Assembly: GCF_009739905.1 (NCBI RefSeq)
Contig: NZ_CP034279.1
Location: 5,704,001-5,768,000 of the forward strand
Length of the DNA stretch: 64,000 nucleotides
Source: Streptomyces ficellus
Lineage (GTDB): Bacteria; Actinomycetota; Actinomycetes; Streptomycetales; Streptomycetaceae
Reading direction: 5' to 3'
The notes below the pieces were generated by a model. The model was given only the letters and a program-made list of their open reading frames with translations. It was not told the DNA's origin and did not search any database. Positions 57,741 to 64,000 of the stretch are shown here, one piece after another. How positions within the stretch are numbered: the stretch's first letter is position 1; each line of letters begins with the position of its first letter. A program made the translations under genes and the position numbers.

Positions 57741-57791
57741 GCGCGTGCGCGTCGCACACCCGTGTGTGCGACGCGCGTGCGCGTCGCACAC
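57741..57791. repeat. Inverted and direct repeats in the DUF3099/GlsB-like spacer
   Basis: GCGCGTGCGCGTCGCACAC occurs at 57741-57759 and again at 57773-57791. Between them GTGTGCGACGCGC (57764-57776) is the inverse of the first (13-bp arms, 4-base loop). The set lies 85-135 bp before the GlsB-like start and 105-160 bp before the DUF3099 start. Candidate operator array or REP-like hairpin. Confidence 0.65.
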
Positions 57792-57874
57792 ACGGGGCCG
57801 TCCGACGTGCGCCGTATGCCCGGTGGGCCCAGACTTGTCGGGACTGCTCACGTCAATCCACCGAGGAGGCAGCC

Positions 57875-58150
57875 ATGGGCTGGTTGTGGGCGATTATCGT
57901 CGGATTTGTGCTGGGTCTGCTCGCCAAGGCGATCCTGCCGGGCAAGCAGCACAGTCCCCTGTGGCTGACCACCATCTTCGGCATCATCGGCGGCATCGCC
58001 GGCAACGCCCTCGCCAGGGCATTCGGCATCGAGGAGACTTCCGGCATCGACTGGGGCAGGCACGCCCTCCAGCTCGGAGCCGCGATCGTCCTCGTCGGCC
58101 TCGGCGACATGCTCTACATGTCCATGCGCGGCAGAAAACAACGAGCCTGA
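57875..58150 (+). CDS. GlsB/YeaQ/YmgE family stress-response membrane protein
   Basis: A 91-residue protein of the transglycosylase-associated (GlsB) family with three hydrophobic segments: LWAIIVGFVLGLLAKAILPG, LTTIFGIIGGIAGNALARAF and HALQLGAAIVLVGLGDMLYM. The GKQH and GRKQRA ends are short and polar. GAGGAGG before the ATG at 57875. GlsB is a stress-induced membrane protein in Gram-positives; exact role unknown. It converges on tyrS with a strong terminator between. Confidence 0.88.
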   Translation: MGWLWAIIVGFVLGLLAKAILPGKQHSPLWLTTIFGIIGGIAGNALARAFGIEETSGIDWGRHALQLGAAIVLVGLGDMLYMSMRGRKQRA

Positions 58151-58168
58151 CCCTCCCACGACGCGAGA

Positions 58169-58202
58169 CGGCGCCCCGGGTGCATCCACACCCGGGGCGC
58201 CG
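58169..58202. terminator. Bidirectional hairpin between GlsB-like gene and tyrS
   Basis: Perfect 14-bp arms around CATCCA, with half-site CGGCGCCCCGGGTG, lie between the two converging stop codons. Confidence 0.85.
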
Positions 58203-58238
58203 CCCCACCGCACGCGCTGTCCACGTCGACGCGCCGCG

Positions 58239-59507
58239 TCAGCCCGCCGCGACCTCGATCGCGGCCAGGTTCTTCTTGCCGCGCCGCAGCACCAGCCAGC
58301 GCCCGTGCAGCAGGTCACCGGCGGACACCACGGCGTCCTCGGCGGTCACCTTGACGTTGTTCACGTAGGCGCCGCCCTCCTTGATCGTCCGGCGGGCCGC
58401 CGACTTGCTCGGCGCGAGGCCGACCTCCGCCAGGAGGTCCACCACCGGGCCCGGCCCGGCGACCCGGGCGTGCGGCAGCTCCTGGAGCGCGGCGGCCAGT
58501 GTCGCCTCGTCCAGCTCCGCCAGGTCGCCCTGCCCGAACAGCGCCCTCGACGCGGCGATCACCGCGGCGCACTGGTCGGCGCCGTGCACCAGCGCCGTCA
58601 GCTCCTCCGCGAGCGCACGCTGGGCCGTACGGGCCTGCGGACGCTCCTCGGTGAGCCTCTCCAGCTCCTCCAGCTCCTCACGGCTCTTGAAGCTGAGGAT
58701 GCGCATGTACGTCGAGATGTCCCGGTCGTCCACGTTCAGCCAGAACTGGTAGAACGCGTACGGGCTGGTCATCTCCGGGTCGAGCCAGACGGCCCCGCCC
58801 TCGGTCTTGCCGAACTTGGTGCCGTCCGACTTGGTCATCAGCGGGGTGGCCAGCGCGTGCACCTGGGCGTGCGGCTCCAGCCGGTGGATCAGGTCCAGGC
58901 CCGCCGTCAGGTTGCCCCACTGGTCGCTGCCGCCCTGCTGGAGCACGCACCCGTAGCGGCGGTACAGCTCCAGGAAGTCCATGCCCTGGAGCAGCTGGTA
59001 GCTGAACTCGGTGTAGCTGATGCCCTCCTGGGACTCCAGCCGGCGGGCGACCGAGTCCTTCGTCAGCATCTTGTTGACCCGGAAGTGCTTGCCGATGTCC
59101 CGCAGGAACTCGATCGCGGACAGGCCCGCGGTCCAGTCCAGGTTGTTGACCATGACCGCGGCGTTCTCGCCCTCGAAGGACAGGAACGGCTCGATCTGCG
59201 TCCGCAGCCGCGTCACCCACTGCGCGATCGTCTCCGGGTCGTTCAGCGTGCGCTCCGCGGTGGGGCGCGGGTCACCGATCTGACCCGTCGCCCCGCCCAC
59301 CAGCGCCAGCGGCCGGTGACCGGCCTGCTGGAGCCGGCGGACGGTGAGCACCTGCACCAGGTGCCCGACGTGCAGGCTGGCCGCGGTGGGGTCGAAGCCG
59401 CAATAGAACGTGACCGGACCGTCCGCGAGAGCCTTGCGCAGTGCGTCTTCGTCGGTGGACTGGGCGAACAGCCCGCGCCACTTCAGCTCGTCGACGATGT
59501 CCGTCAC
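58239..59507 (-). CDS. tyrS: Tyrosyl-tRNA synthetase
   Basis: A 422-residue class I synthetase that charges tRNA(Tyr). The HIGH motif is FDPTAASLHVGHLVQVLTVR, and the KMSKS-like loop is SDGTKFGKTEGGAVWLDPEM. The tyrosine pocket contains YCGFDPT and YTEFSYQLLQGMDF. The C-terminal S4 domain (APSKSAARRTIKEGGAYVNN, VKVTAEDAVVSAGDLLHGRW) completes the bacterial TyrRS. The start ATG/GTG at 59507 (MTDIVDELKWRGLFAQ) is canonical. Essential housekeeping gene. Confidence 0.97.
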   Translation of the reverse strand: MTDIVDELKWRGLFAQSTDEDALRKALADGPVTFYCGFDPTAASLHVGHLVQVLTVRRLQQAGHRPLALVGGATGQIGDPRPTAERTLNDPETIAQWVTRLRTQIEPFLSFEGENAAVMVNNLDWTAGLSAIEFLRDIGKHFRVNKMLTKDSVARRLESQEGISYTEFSYQLLQGMDFLELYRRYGCVLQQGGSDQWGNLTAGLDLIHRLEPHAQVHALATPLMTKSDGTKFGKTEGGAVWLDPEMTSPYAFYQFWLNVDDRDISTYMRILSFKSREELEELERLTEERPQARTAQRALAEELTALVHGADQCAAVIAASRALFGQGDLAELDEATLAAALQELPHARVAGPGPVVDLLAEVGLAPSKSAARRTIKEGGAYVNNVKVTAEDAVVSAGDLLHGRWLVLRRGKKNLAAIEVAAG

Positions 59508-59580
59508 GGTGTCGTGTCTCCTTGAACGATGATCGTGCGCGGCCGACCACGCACGACGATGGAACGCCAGTCTATGGGGG

Positions 59581-60972
59581 TCACACGCCCTGGCTGACCG
59601 AACTCATGTTGAAGTCCGGCACCCGCAGCGGCGGCATCGCGGTCCGGGTGAACCAGTCGCTCCACTCGCGCGGCAGCGTCTTCTCCGTCCGCCCGGCCTC
59701 CGTGGCCCGCGACAGCAGGTCCACCGGCGACTCGTTGAACCGGAAGTTGTTCACCTCGCCGGTGACCTCGCCGTTCTCGACGAGGTACACGCCGTCCCGG
59801 GTCAGCCCGGTCAGCAGCAGCGTCGCCGGGTCCACCTCGCGGATGTACCACAGGCAGGTCAGCAGCAGCCCGCGCTCCGTGGCGGCGACCATCTCCTCCA
59901 GCGACCGCTCGCCCCCGCCGTCCAGGACCAGGTTGCCGATCCCCGGAGTGACGGGCAGCCCCGTGAGCGCCGCGCTGTGCCGCGTGGTGACCAGGTGCTC
60001 CAGCCGGCCCTCCCGCACCCAGTCGGTCGGCGACAGCGGCAGGCCGTTGTCGAACACCGACGAGTCGTCCCCCGACGAGTGGGCGATCATGAACGGCGCC
60101 GACTCCAGGCCCGGCTCGTTCGGGTCGCTGCGCAGCGTCAGCGGCAGCGGGGAGAGCGTCTCGCCGATCCGGGTGCCGCCGCCCGGCTTGGAGAAGACCG
60201 TACGGCCCTCCGCCGCGTCCCGGGCGGCCGACGACCACAGCTGGTAGATCAGCAGGTCCGCCACCGCGGTGGGCGGCAGCAGTGTCTCGTACCGGCCCGC
60301 GGGCAGCTCGATCCGGCGCTCCGCCCAGCGCAGCCGCCGCTCCAGCTCCGCGTCCAGCGCCGTCGGGTCGACGTCCTTGAAGTCCCGCGTCGAGTGCCCC
60401 GTCCAGGCCGAGCGCGTCCGGTCCGGCGACTTGGCGTTCAGCTCCAGCGTCCCGGACGGCTGGTCGTGCCGCAGCCGCAGCCCCGTCGACGTACCGAGGT
60501 AGGTGGACGTCAGCTCGTGGTTCGCGAACCCGTACAGCTCCCGGCCGCCCGAGCGGGCCCGCGCGAACGCCTCGCCCAGCGCGGGCGCGAAGTCCGCGAA
60601 CACCGCCGACGAGGTCTCCGCCGGCGCGTCCCGGAAGTCCGGCGACGCCTCCCCGCCGGTCACCAGCGGCCGGGCGTCCTCGGCCGGCCCGGCGCCCCGC
60701 GCGGCGGCCTCGGCCGCCCGGACGAGCGGCTCCAGCTCCTCGGCGGTGACCGCCGACCGGGAGACCACGCCGGACGCGGTGCCCTCCGCCCCGTCGACGG
60801 TGGCGACGACGGTGAGGGTCCGGCCGCGCGTCACGCCGTTGGTGGTGAGCGCGTTCCCGGCCCAGCGCAGGTTCGCGGAGGAGTGCTCGTCGGCGATGAC
60901 GACGCACCCGTCCGCGCGGGACAGCTCCAGCGCCCGCTCGACGATCTCGTACGGCTTCGCTACGGGGCTCAT
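59581..60972 (-). CDS. pmbA: Metalloprotease TldD/E family, PmbA/TldE-like subunit
   Basis: A 463-residue TldE/PmbA-like protein lacking the HExxxH motif of TldD. The N-terminal half (VERALELSRADGCVVIADEH, NLRWAGNALTTNGVTRGRTL) is the shared inactive-type domain, and GRYETLLPPTAVADLLIYQL with FMIAHSSGDDSSVFDNGLPL and NGEVTGEVNNFRFNESPVDL are typical of the C-terminal domain. With TldD it forms a heterodimer that degrades short unfolded peptides and matures some RiPPs. Its ATG at 60972 overlaps the stop of a 32-codon mini-ORF rather than the tldD stop. Confidence 0.93.
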   Translation of the reverse strand: MSPVAKPYEIVERALELSRADGCVVIADEHSSANLRWAGNALTTNGVTRGRTLTVVATVDGAEGTASGVVSRSAVTAEELEPLVRAAEAAARGAGPAEDARPLVTGGEASPDFRDAPAETSSAVFADFAPALGEAFARARSGGRELYGFANHELTSTYLGTSTGLRLRHDQPSGTLELNAKSPDRTRSAWTGHSTRDFKDVDPTALDAELERRLRWAERRIELPAGRYETLLPPTAVADLLIYQLWSSAARDAAEGRTVFSKPGGGTRIGETLSPLPLTLRSDPNEPGLESAPFMIAHSSGDDSSVFDNGLPLSPTDWVREGRLEHLVTTRHSAALTGLPVTPGIGNLVLDGGGERSLEEMVAATERGLLLTCLWYIREVDPATLLLTGLTRDGVYLVENGEVTGEVNNFRFNESPVDLLSRATEAGRTEKTLPREWSDWFTRTAMPPLRVPDFNMSSVSQGV

Positions 60973-61093
60973 CGGCCACCCTCCTGCGCGGTGTTAAGAC
61001 TGTGCTTGCCCGGGGGACGACCCCCGGACCCCCAGCAAGGGGCGGTGCGGGCCAGGCCTGTGCTCATCGGCCACCCTCCTGCGCGGTGTTAAG
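60967..61093. repeat. 32-bp direct repeat of the tldD/pmbA coupling junction
   Basis: Copies at 60967-60998 and 61062-61093 are identical (start GCTCATCGGCCACCC). Each carries, on the minus strand, the tldD C-terminal codons LNTAQEGGR, the AGGAGGGTGG ribosome-binding site and an ATGA stop/start junction. The 63 bp between contain a CCGGGGG/CCCCCGG hairpin element with CTTGC/GCAAG ends. Confidence 0.85.
60969..61067 (-). CDS. 32-codon mini-ORF between tldD and pmbA, product of duplication
   Basis: The ATG overlapping the tldD stop (ATGA) opens MSTGLARTAPCWGSGGRPPG then KHSLNTAQEGGR and a TGA that overlaps the pmbA ATG in the same way. Its last nine residues copy the tldD C-terminus. It keeps the reading coupled from tldD to pmbA across an inserted 95 bp. 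Whether the peptide matters is doubtful; the coupling may. Confidence 0.6.
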   Translation of the reverse strand: MSTGLARTAPCWGSGGRPPGKHSLNTAQEGGR

Positions 61094-62587
61094 GATGTTC
61101 ACGCCCCGGAACAGGGCCGAGGGGCAGCCGTGCGAGACCGCCGCGACCTGCCCCGGCTGGGCCTTGCCGCAGTTGAAGGCGCCGCCCAGCACGTACGTCT
61201 GCGGGCCGCCGACCTTCTCCATGGAGCCCCAGAAGTCGGTCGTCGTCGCCTGGTAGGCGACGTCCCGGAGCTGACCGGCCAGCCGCCCGTTCTCGATCCG
61301 GAAGAACCGCTGCCCGGTGAACTGGAAGTTGTACCGCTGCATGTCGATCGACCACGACCGGTCGCCGACCACGAAGATCCCGCGCTCCACCCCGCCGATC
61401 AGGTCCTCCGTCGACAGCCCGCCCGGATCCGGCTGCAACGACACGTTCGCCATCCGCTGCACCGGCACGTGCCCCGGCGAGTCCGCGAACGCGCAACCGT
61501 TGGAGCGCCCGAGACCCGTGAGCTTCGCGATCCGGCGGTCCAGCTGGTAGCCGACCAGCGTGCCGTCCTTCACCAGGTCCCAGCTCTGCGCCTCGACGCC
61601 CTCGTCGTCGTACCCGATCGTGGCCAGCCCGTGCTCGGCGGTCCGGTCGCCGGTCACGTTCATGATCGGCGACCCGTACGCCAGCTTCCCCAGCTGGTCG
61701 AAGTTGGCGAACGAGGTGCCCGCGTACGCCGCCTCGTAGCCGAGCGCCCGGTCCAGCTCCGTCGCGTGCCCGATCGACTCGTGGATCGTCAGCCACAGGT
61801 TCGACGGGTCGACGACCAGGTCGTACGTCCCCGCCTCCACGCTCGGCGCCCGCATCTTCTCGGCCAGCAGCTCCGGGATCCGCTCCAGCTCGGCGTCCCA
61901 GTCCCAGCCCGTGCCGGTCAGGTACTCCCAGCCGCGCCCGACCGGCGGCGCGATCGTGCGCATCGAGTCGAACTCACCCGTCGACCCGTCCACCGCCACG
62001 GCCGTGAACTGCGGGTGCAGCCGTACGCGCTGCTGCGTGGTGACCGTCCCCGCCGTGTCCGCGTAGAACTTGTTCTCGTGCACGGTCAGCAGGGAGGCGT
62101 CGACGTGCGCCACCCCGTCCGCGCGCAGCAGCCGCGCGCTCCACTCCGCGAGCAGCGCGCTCTTCTCGGCGTCCGGCACGGTGAAGGGGTCGATCTCGTA
62201 CGACGAGACCCACGTCCGGTCGGCGTGCACCGGCTCGTCCGCGAGCTCCACGTGCTCCGCCGACCCCGCCGCCGCGATCACCTGCGCCGACAGCTTCGCC
62301 ATGGCCACCGCCTGCGACGCCACCCTGGCCGCCGCGTCCATGGTCAGGTCCACCCCGGAGGCGAACCCCCAGGCGCCGCCGTGCACCACGCGCACCGCGT
62401 ACCCGAGGTCGGTGGTGTCCGACGATCCGGCGGGCTTGGCGTCCCGCAGCCGCCACGAGGCGCTGCGTACGCGCTCGAAGCGGAAGTCGGCGTGCACGGC
62501 GCCGAGCGCCCTGGCCCGCGCGAGCGCCGCGTCGGCGAGCGCCCGCAGCGGCAGCGCCGTGAAGGCTTCGTCGATGGAATGAGGCAC
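61064..62587 (-). CDS. tldD: Metalloprotease TldD
   Basis: A 507-residue TldD-type peptidase. The zinc site is visible in LWLTIHESIGHATELDRALG (HExxxH), with the third ligand expected in the C-terminal YVLGGAFNCGKAQPGQVAAV region (Cys of FNCG). Other family blocks are YAVRVVHGGAWGFASGVDLT, GLATIGYDDEGVEAQSWDLV and VGDRSWSIDMQRYNFQFTGQ. GTG start at 62587 with GACAGGAG before it. It acts as the catalytic subunit with PmbA/TldE. The gene is divergent from fabG. Confidence 0.95.
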   Translation of the reverse strand: MPHSIDEAFTALPLRALADAALARARALGAVHADFRFERVRSASWRLRDAKPAGSSDTTDLGYAVRVVHGGAWGFASGVDLTMDAAARVASQAVAMAKLSAQVIAAAGSAEHVELADEPVHADRTWVSSYEIDPFTVPDAEKSALLAEWSARLLRADGVAHVDASLLTVHENKFYADTAGTVTTQQRVRLHPQFTAVAVDGSTGEFDSMRTIAPPVGRGWEYLTGTGWDWDAELERIPELLAEKMRAPSVEAGTYDLVVDPSNLWLTIHESIGHATELDRALGYEAAYAGTSFANFDQLGKLAYGSPIMNVTGDRTAEHGLATIGYDDEGVEAQSWDLVKDGTLVGYQLDRRIAKLTGLGRSNGCAFADSPGHVPVQRMANVSLQPDPGGLSTEDLIGGVERGIFVVGDRSWSIDMQRYNFQFTGQRFFRIENGRLAGQLRDVAYQATTTDFWGSMEKVGGPQTYVLGGAFNCGKAQPGQVAAVSHGCPSALFRGVNILNTAQEGGR

Positions 62588-62683
62588 GAATGTCTCCTGT
62601 CGTGTGAGACGGGTCGCCCTGATCATGTCGCGCCGCGCGGCCCCGTGCCCAGTGCTTTCGGCGGGGGCTTTCTGTAGGGACCC

Positions 62684-62709
62684 GACAGTGACTCCCGTAC
62701 GCCACTGTC
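62684..62709. promoter_or_regulatory. Operator-like inverted repeat between tldD and fabG
   Basis: GACAGTG (62684-62690) and CACTGTC (62703-62709) flank a 12-base spacer. It is 77 bp before the fabG start and 97 bp before tldD. No regulator is known to me for this pair. Confidence 0.45.
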
Positions 62710-62785
62710 AGAGGCCGATTCTCCGTCGTGGGGGCCGGACCGATAGGTTTTCGAGGAACCAGACCGCTGAGGAAAGGGTGATCCG

Positions 62786-63502
62786 TTGAGCCGCTCGGTT
62801 CTCGTCACCGGAGGTAACCGGGGCATCGGCCTCGCCATCGCCCGCGCTTTCGCCGCCTTTGGCGACAAGGTCGCGATCACATACCGCTCCGGCGACCCGG
62901 CGGAGCTCGCCGAGGAGGGCTTCCTGGCCGTCCGGTGCGACATCACCGACGCCGAGCAGGTGGAGCAGGCCTACAAGGAGATCGAGGAGAAGCACGGTCC
63001 GGTCGAGGTGCTGGTGGCCAACGCCGGTGTCACCAAGGACCAGTTGCTGATGCGGATGTCCGAGGAGGACTTCACGTCCGTCCTCGACACCAACCTCACC
63101 GGCACCTTCCGGGTGGTGAAGCGCGCCAACCGCGGCATGCTGCGCGCCAAGAAGGGCCGCGTCGTCCTGATCTCCTCCGTGGTCGGGCTGCTGGGCTCGG
63201 CGGGCCAGGCGAACTACGCCGCCTCAAAGGCCGGACTCGTCGGCTTCGCCCGCTCGCTCGCCCGGGAGCTGGGCAGCCGTAACATCACCTTCAACGTCGT
63301 CGCACCCGGTTTCGTCGACACCGACATGACCAAGGTGCTCACCGAGGAGCAGCGGGCGGGCATCGTCGCCCAGGTGCCGCTCGGCCGCTACGCGCAGCCC
63401 GACGAGATCGCCGCCGCGGTCCGGTTCCTCGCGTCCGACGACGCTTCGTACATCACTGGAGCCGTCATCCCCGTTGACGGCGGATTGGGCATGGGTCACT
63501 GA
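62786..63502 (+). CDS. fabG: 3-oxoacyl-ACP reductase FabG
   Basis: A 238-residue SDR of type II fatty acid synthesis, NADPH-dependent reduction of beta-ketoacyl-ACP. Cofactor motif VLVTGGNRGIGLAIARAFAA; NAG motif in VANAGVTKDQLLMRMSEEDF; catalytic Ser in RVVLISSVVGLLGSAGQANY and the Tyr-X-X-X-Lys in NYAASKAGLVGF. Ends GAVIPVDGGLGMGH. The start is TTG at 62786, eight bases after GGAAAGGG. Followed after 4 bp by fabI, forming a two-gene operon. Confidence 0.95.
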   Translation: MSRSVLVTGGNRGIGLAIARAFAAFGDKVAITYRSGDPAELAEEGFLAVRCDITDAEQVEQAYKEIEEKHGPVEVLVANAGVTKDQLLMRMSEEDFTSVLDTNLTGTFRVVKRANRGMLRAKKGRVVLISSVVGLLGSAGQANYAASKAGLVGFARSLARELGSRNITFNVVAPGFVDTDMTKVLTEEQRAGIVAQVPLGRYAQPDEIAAAVRFLASDDASYITGAVIPVDGGLGMGH

Positions 63503-63506
63503 TCAC

Positions 63507-64000
63507 ATGAGCGGAATTCTCGACGGCAAGCGCATCCTCATCACGGGTGTGCTGATGGAGTCCTCCATCGCCTTCCACACCGCCAAGGTGGCTCAGGAGC
63601 AGGGCGCCGAGGTCATCCTGACGGCCTTCCCGCGGCCCACGCTGACCGAGCGCATCGCCCGGAAGCTCCCGAAGCCCGCCAAGGTCATCGAGCTCGACGT
63701 CACCAACGACGAGCACCTCGCCCGCGTCGAGGAGCTGGTGCGCGCCGAGCTGGGCGGCCTCGACGGCGTCGTCCACTCCATCGGCTTCGCCCCGCAGGAC
63801 GCGCTCGGCGGCAACTTCCTCAACACGCCGTTCGAGTCGGTGGCGACCGCGATGCACGTCTCGGCGTTCTCGCTGAAGTCGCTGACCATGGCCTGCCTGC
63901 CGCTGATGACCGCGTCCGACGGCGCCTCCGGCGCGGGCGGCGGCTCGGTGGTCGGCCTGACCTTCGACGCGCAGTTCGCATGGCCGCAGTACGACTGGAT
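63507..64000 (+). CDS. fabI: Enoyl-ACP reductase FabI, 3' end beyond the window
   Basis: The first 164 codons are present. MSGILDGKRILITGVLMESS is the typical start with the NAD-binding ITGVLMESSIAFHTAKVAQE. ELGGLDGVVHSIGFAPQDAL matches the family, and VVGLTFDAQFAWPQYDW reaches the Tyr region of the active site. FabI reduces trans-2-enoyl-ACP with NADH in the last step of the elongation cycle and is the target of triclosan and isoniazid-type drugs in relatives. The gene runs off the end at 64000. Confidence 0.95.
   Translation, partial: MSGILDGKRILITGVLMESSIAFHTAKVAQEQGAEVILTAFPRPTLTERIARKLPKPAKVIELDVTNDEHLARVEELVRAELGGLDGVVHSIGFAPQDALGGNFLNTPFESVATAMHVSAFSLKSLTMACLPLMTASDGASGAGGGSVVGLTFDAQFAWPQYDW

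Noticed and set aside
1..64000. tRNA, rRNA, tmRNA or RNase P genes
   Set aside because: No cloverleaf-like block with the T-loop GGTTCGAATCC consensus or rRNA core sequence was noticed on either strand; a covariance search was not possible.

Overview
High-GC (about 70 percent or more), GTG/TTG start codons, very long antisense shadow frames and gene content (ectABCD, Asp23/AmaP operon, ActP plus DUF485, DUF3099, a Gbn-like DNA-binding protein, an LAETG sortase substrate, an iron box of the DmdR/IdeR type) point to a Streptomyces chromosome, core region. From memory, the order fabI-fabG-tldD/E-tyrS-moaA-actP-protease-ABC-F-gbn-pit-cob-ect resembles the S. coelicolor SCO1814-SCO1867 neighbourhood; this is recall, not a computed alignment. 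No tRNA, rRNA, CRISPR array or transposase gene was seen.

Layout. 1-2.5 kb: a three-gene two-component operon (membrane protein, HisKA_3 kinase, response regulator cut by the window edge) behind a 24-bp perfect palindrome. 2.5-9.3 kb: single metabolic genes (ketoglutarate semialdehyde dehydrogenase type ALDH, GNAT, methyltransferase, lipoprotein, RibD-like reductase, a frameshifted DsbA-family protein, a class V aminotransferase) and the head-to-head stumps of a MarR regulator and an Old Yellow Enzyme. 9.4-12.7 kb: ectABCD, ectoine and hydroxyectoine synthesis, with operator-like palindrome and terminator. 13.2-17.9 kb: LysR regulator, then a two-gene regulator/oxidoreductase cassette framed by inverted and direct repeats, then an aminotransferase. 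17.9-23.5 kb: amidohydrolase, an iron-box-controlled acylase/N-acyltransferase pair, a sortase-anchored surface protein.

23.7-32.4 kb: a cobalamin-riboswitch-controlled late cobalamin operon cobD-cobQ-chelatase-cobO-cobB-cobE-cobC, mostly joined by overlapping stop/start codons but lacking cobN and the ring methyltransferases. 32.1-33.7 kb: low-affinity phosphate transporter with a PHO box. 33.9-41.5 kb: aldolase, hydrolase, unknown protein, VOC protein, an ABC-F ATPase preceded by a seven-codon leader ORF, a Gbn-like protein with a GATC-containing inverted repeat, and an enoyl-CoA hydratase. 41.5-44.6 kb: Asp23/AmaP envelope-stress operon facing a longer Asp23-like gene.

44.9-55.6 kb: SDR, GH15 glycosidase, SURF1, a zinc-finger small protein, a DEDDh exonuclease with BRCT, a degraded gene, a CaiB-type CoA transferase, a secreted subtilase, and the DUF485/acetate symporter pair. 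55.7-64 kb: moaA, small proteins, tyrS, the tldD-pmbA pair (with a duplicated coupling junction that creates a 32-codon mini-ORF), fabG and the start of fabI.

The most unusual theme is repeated duplication of gene 3' ends (LysR, ectA, SDR, tldD), and several compact regulatory candidates: the ABC-F leader peptide, the GATC inverted repeat before the Gbn gene, the iron box, and a double hairpin at 57.06-57.11 kb.
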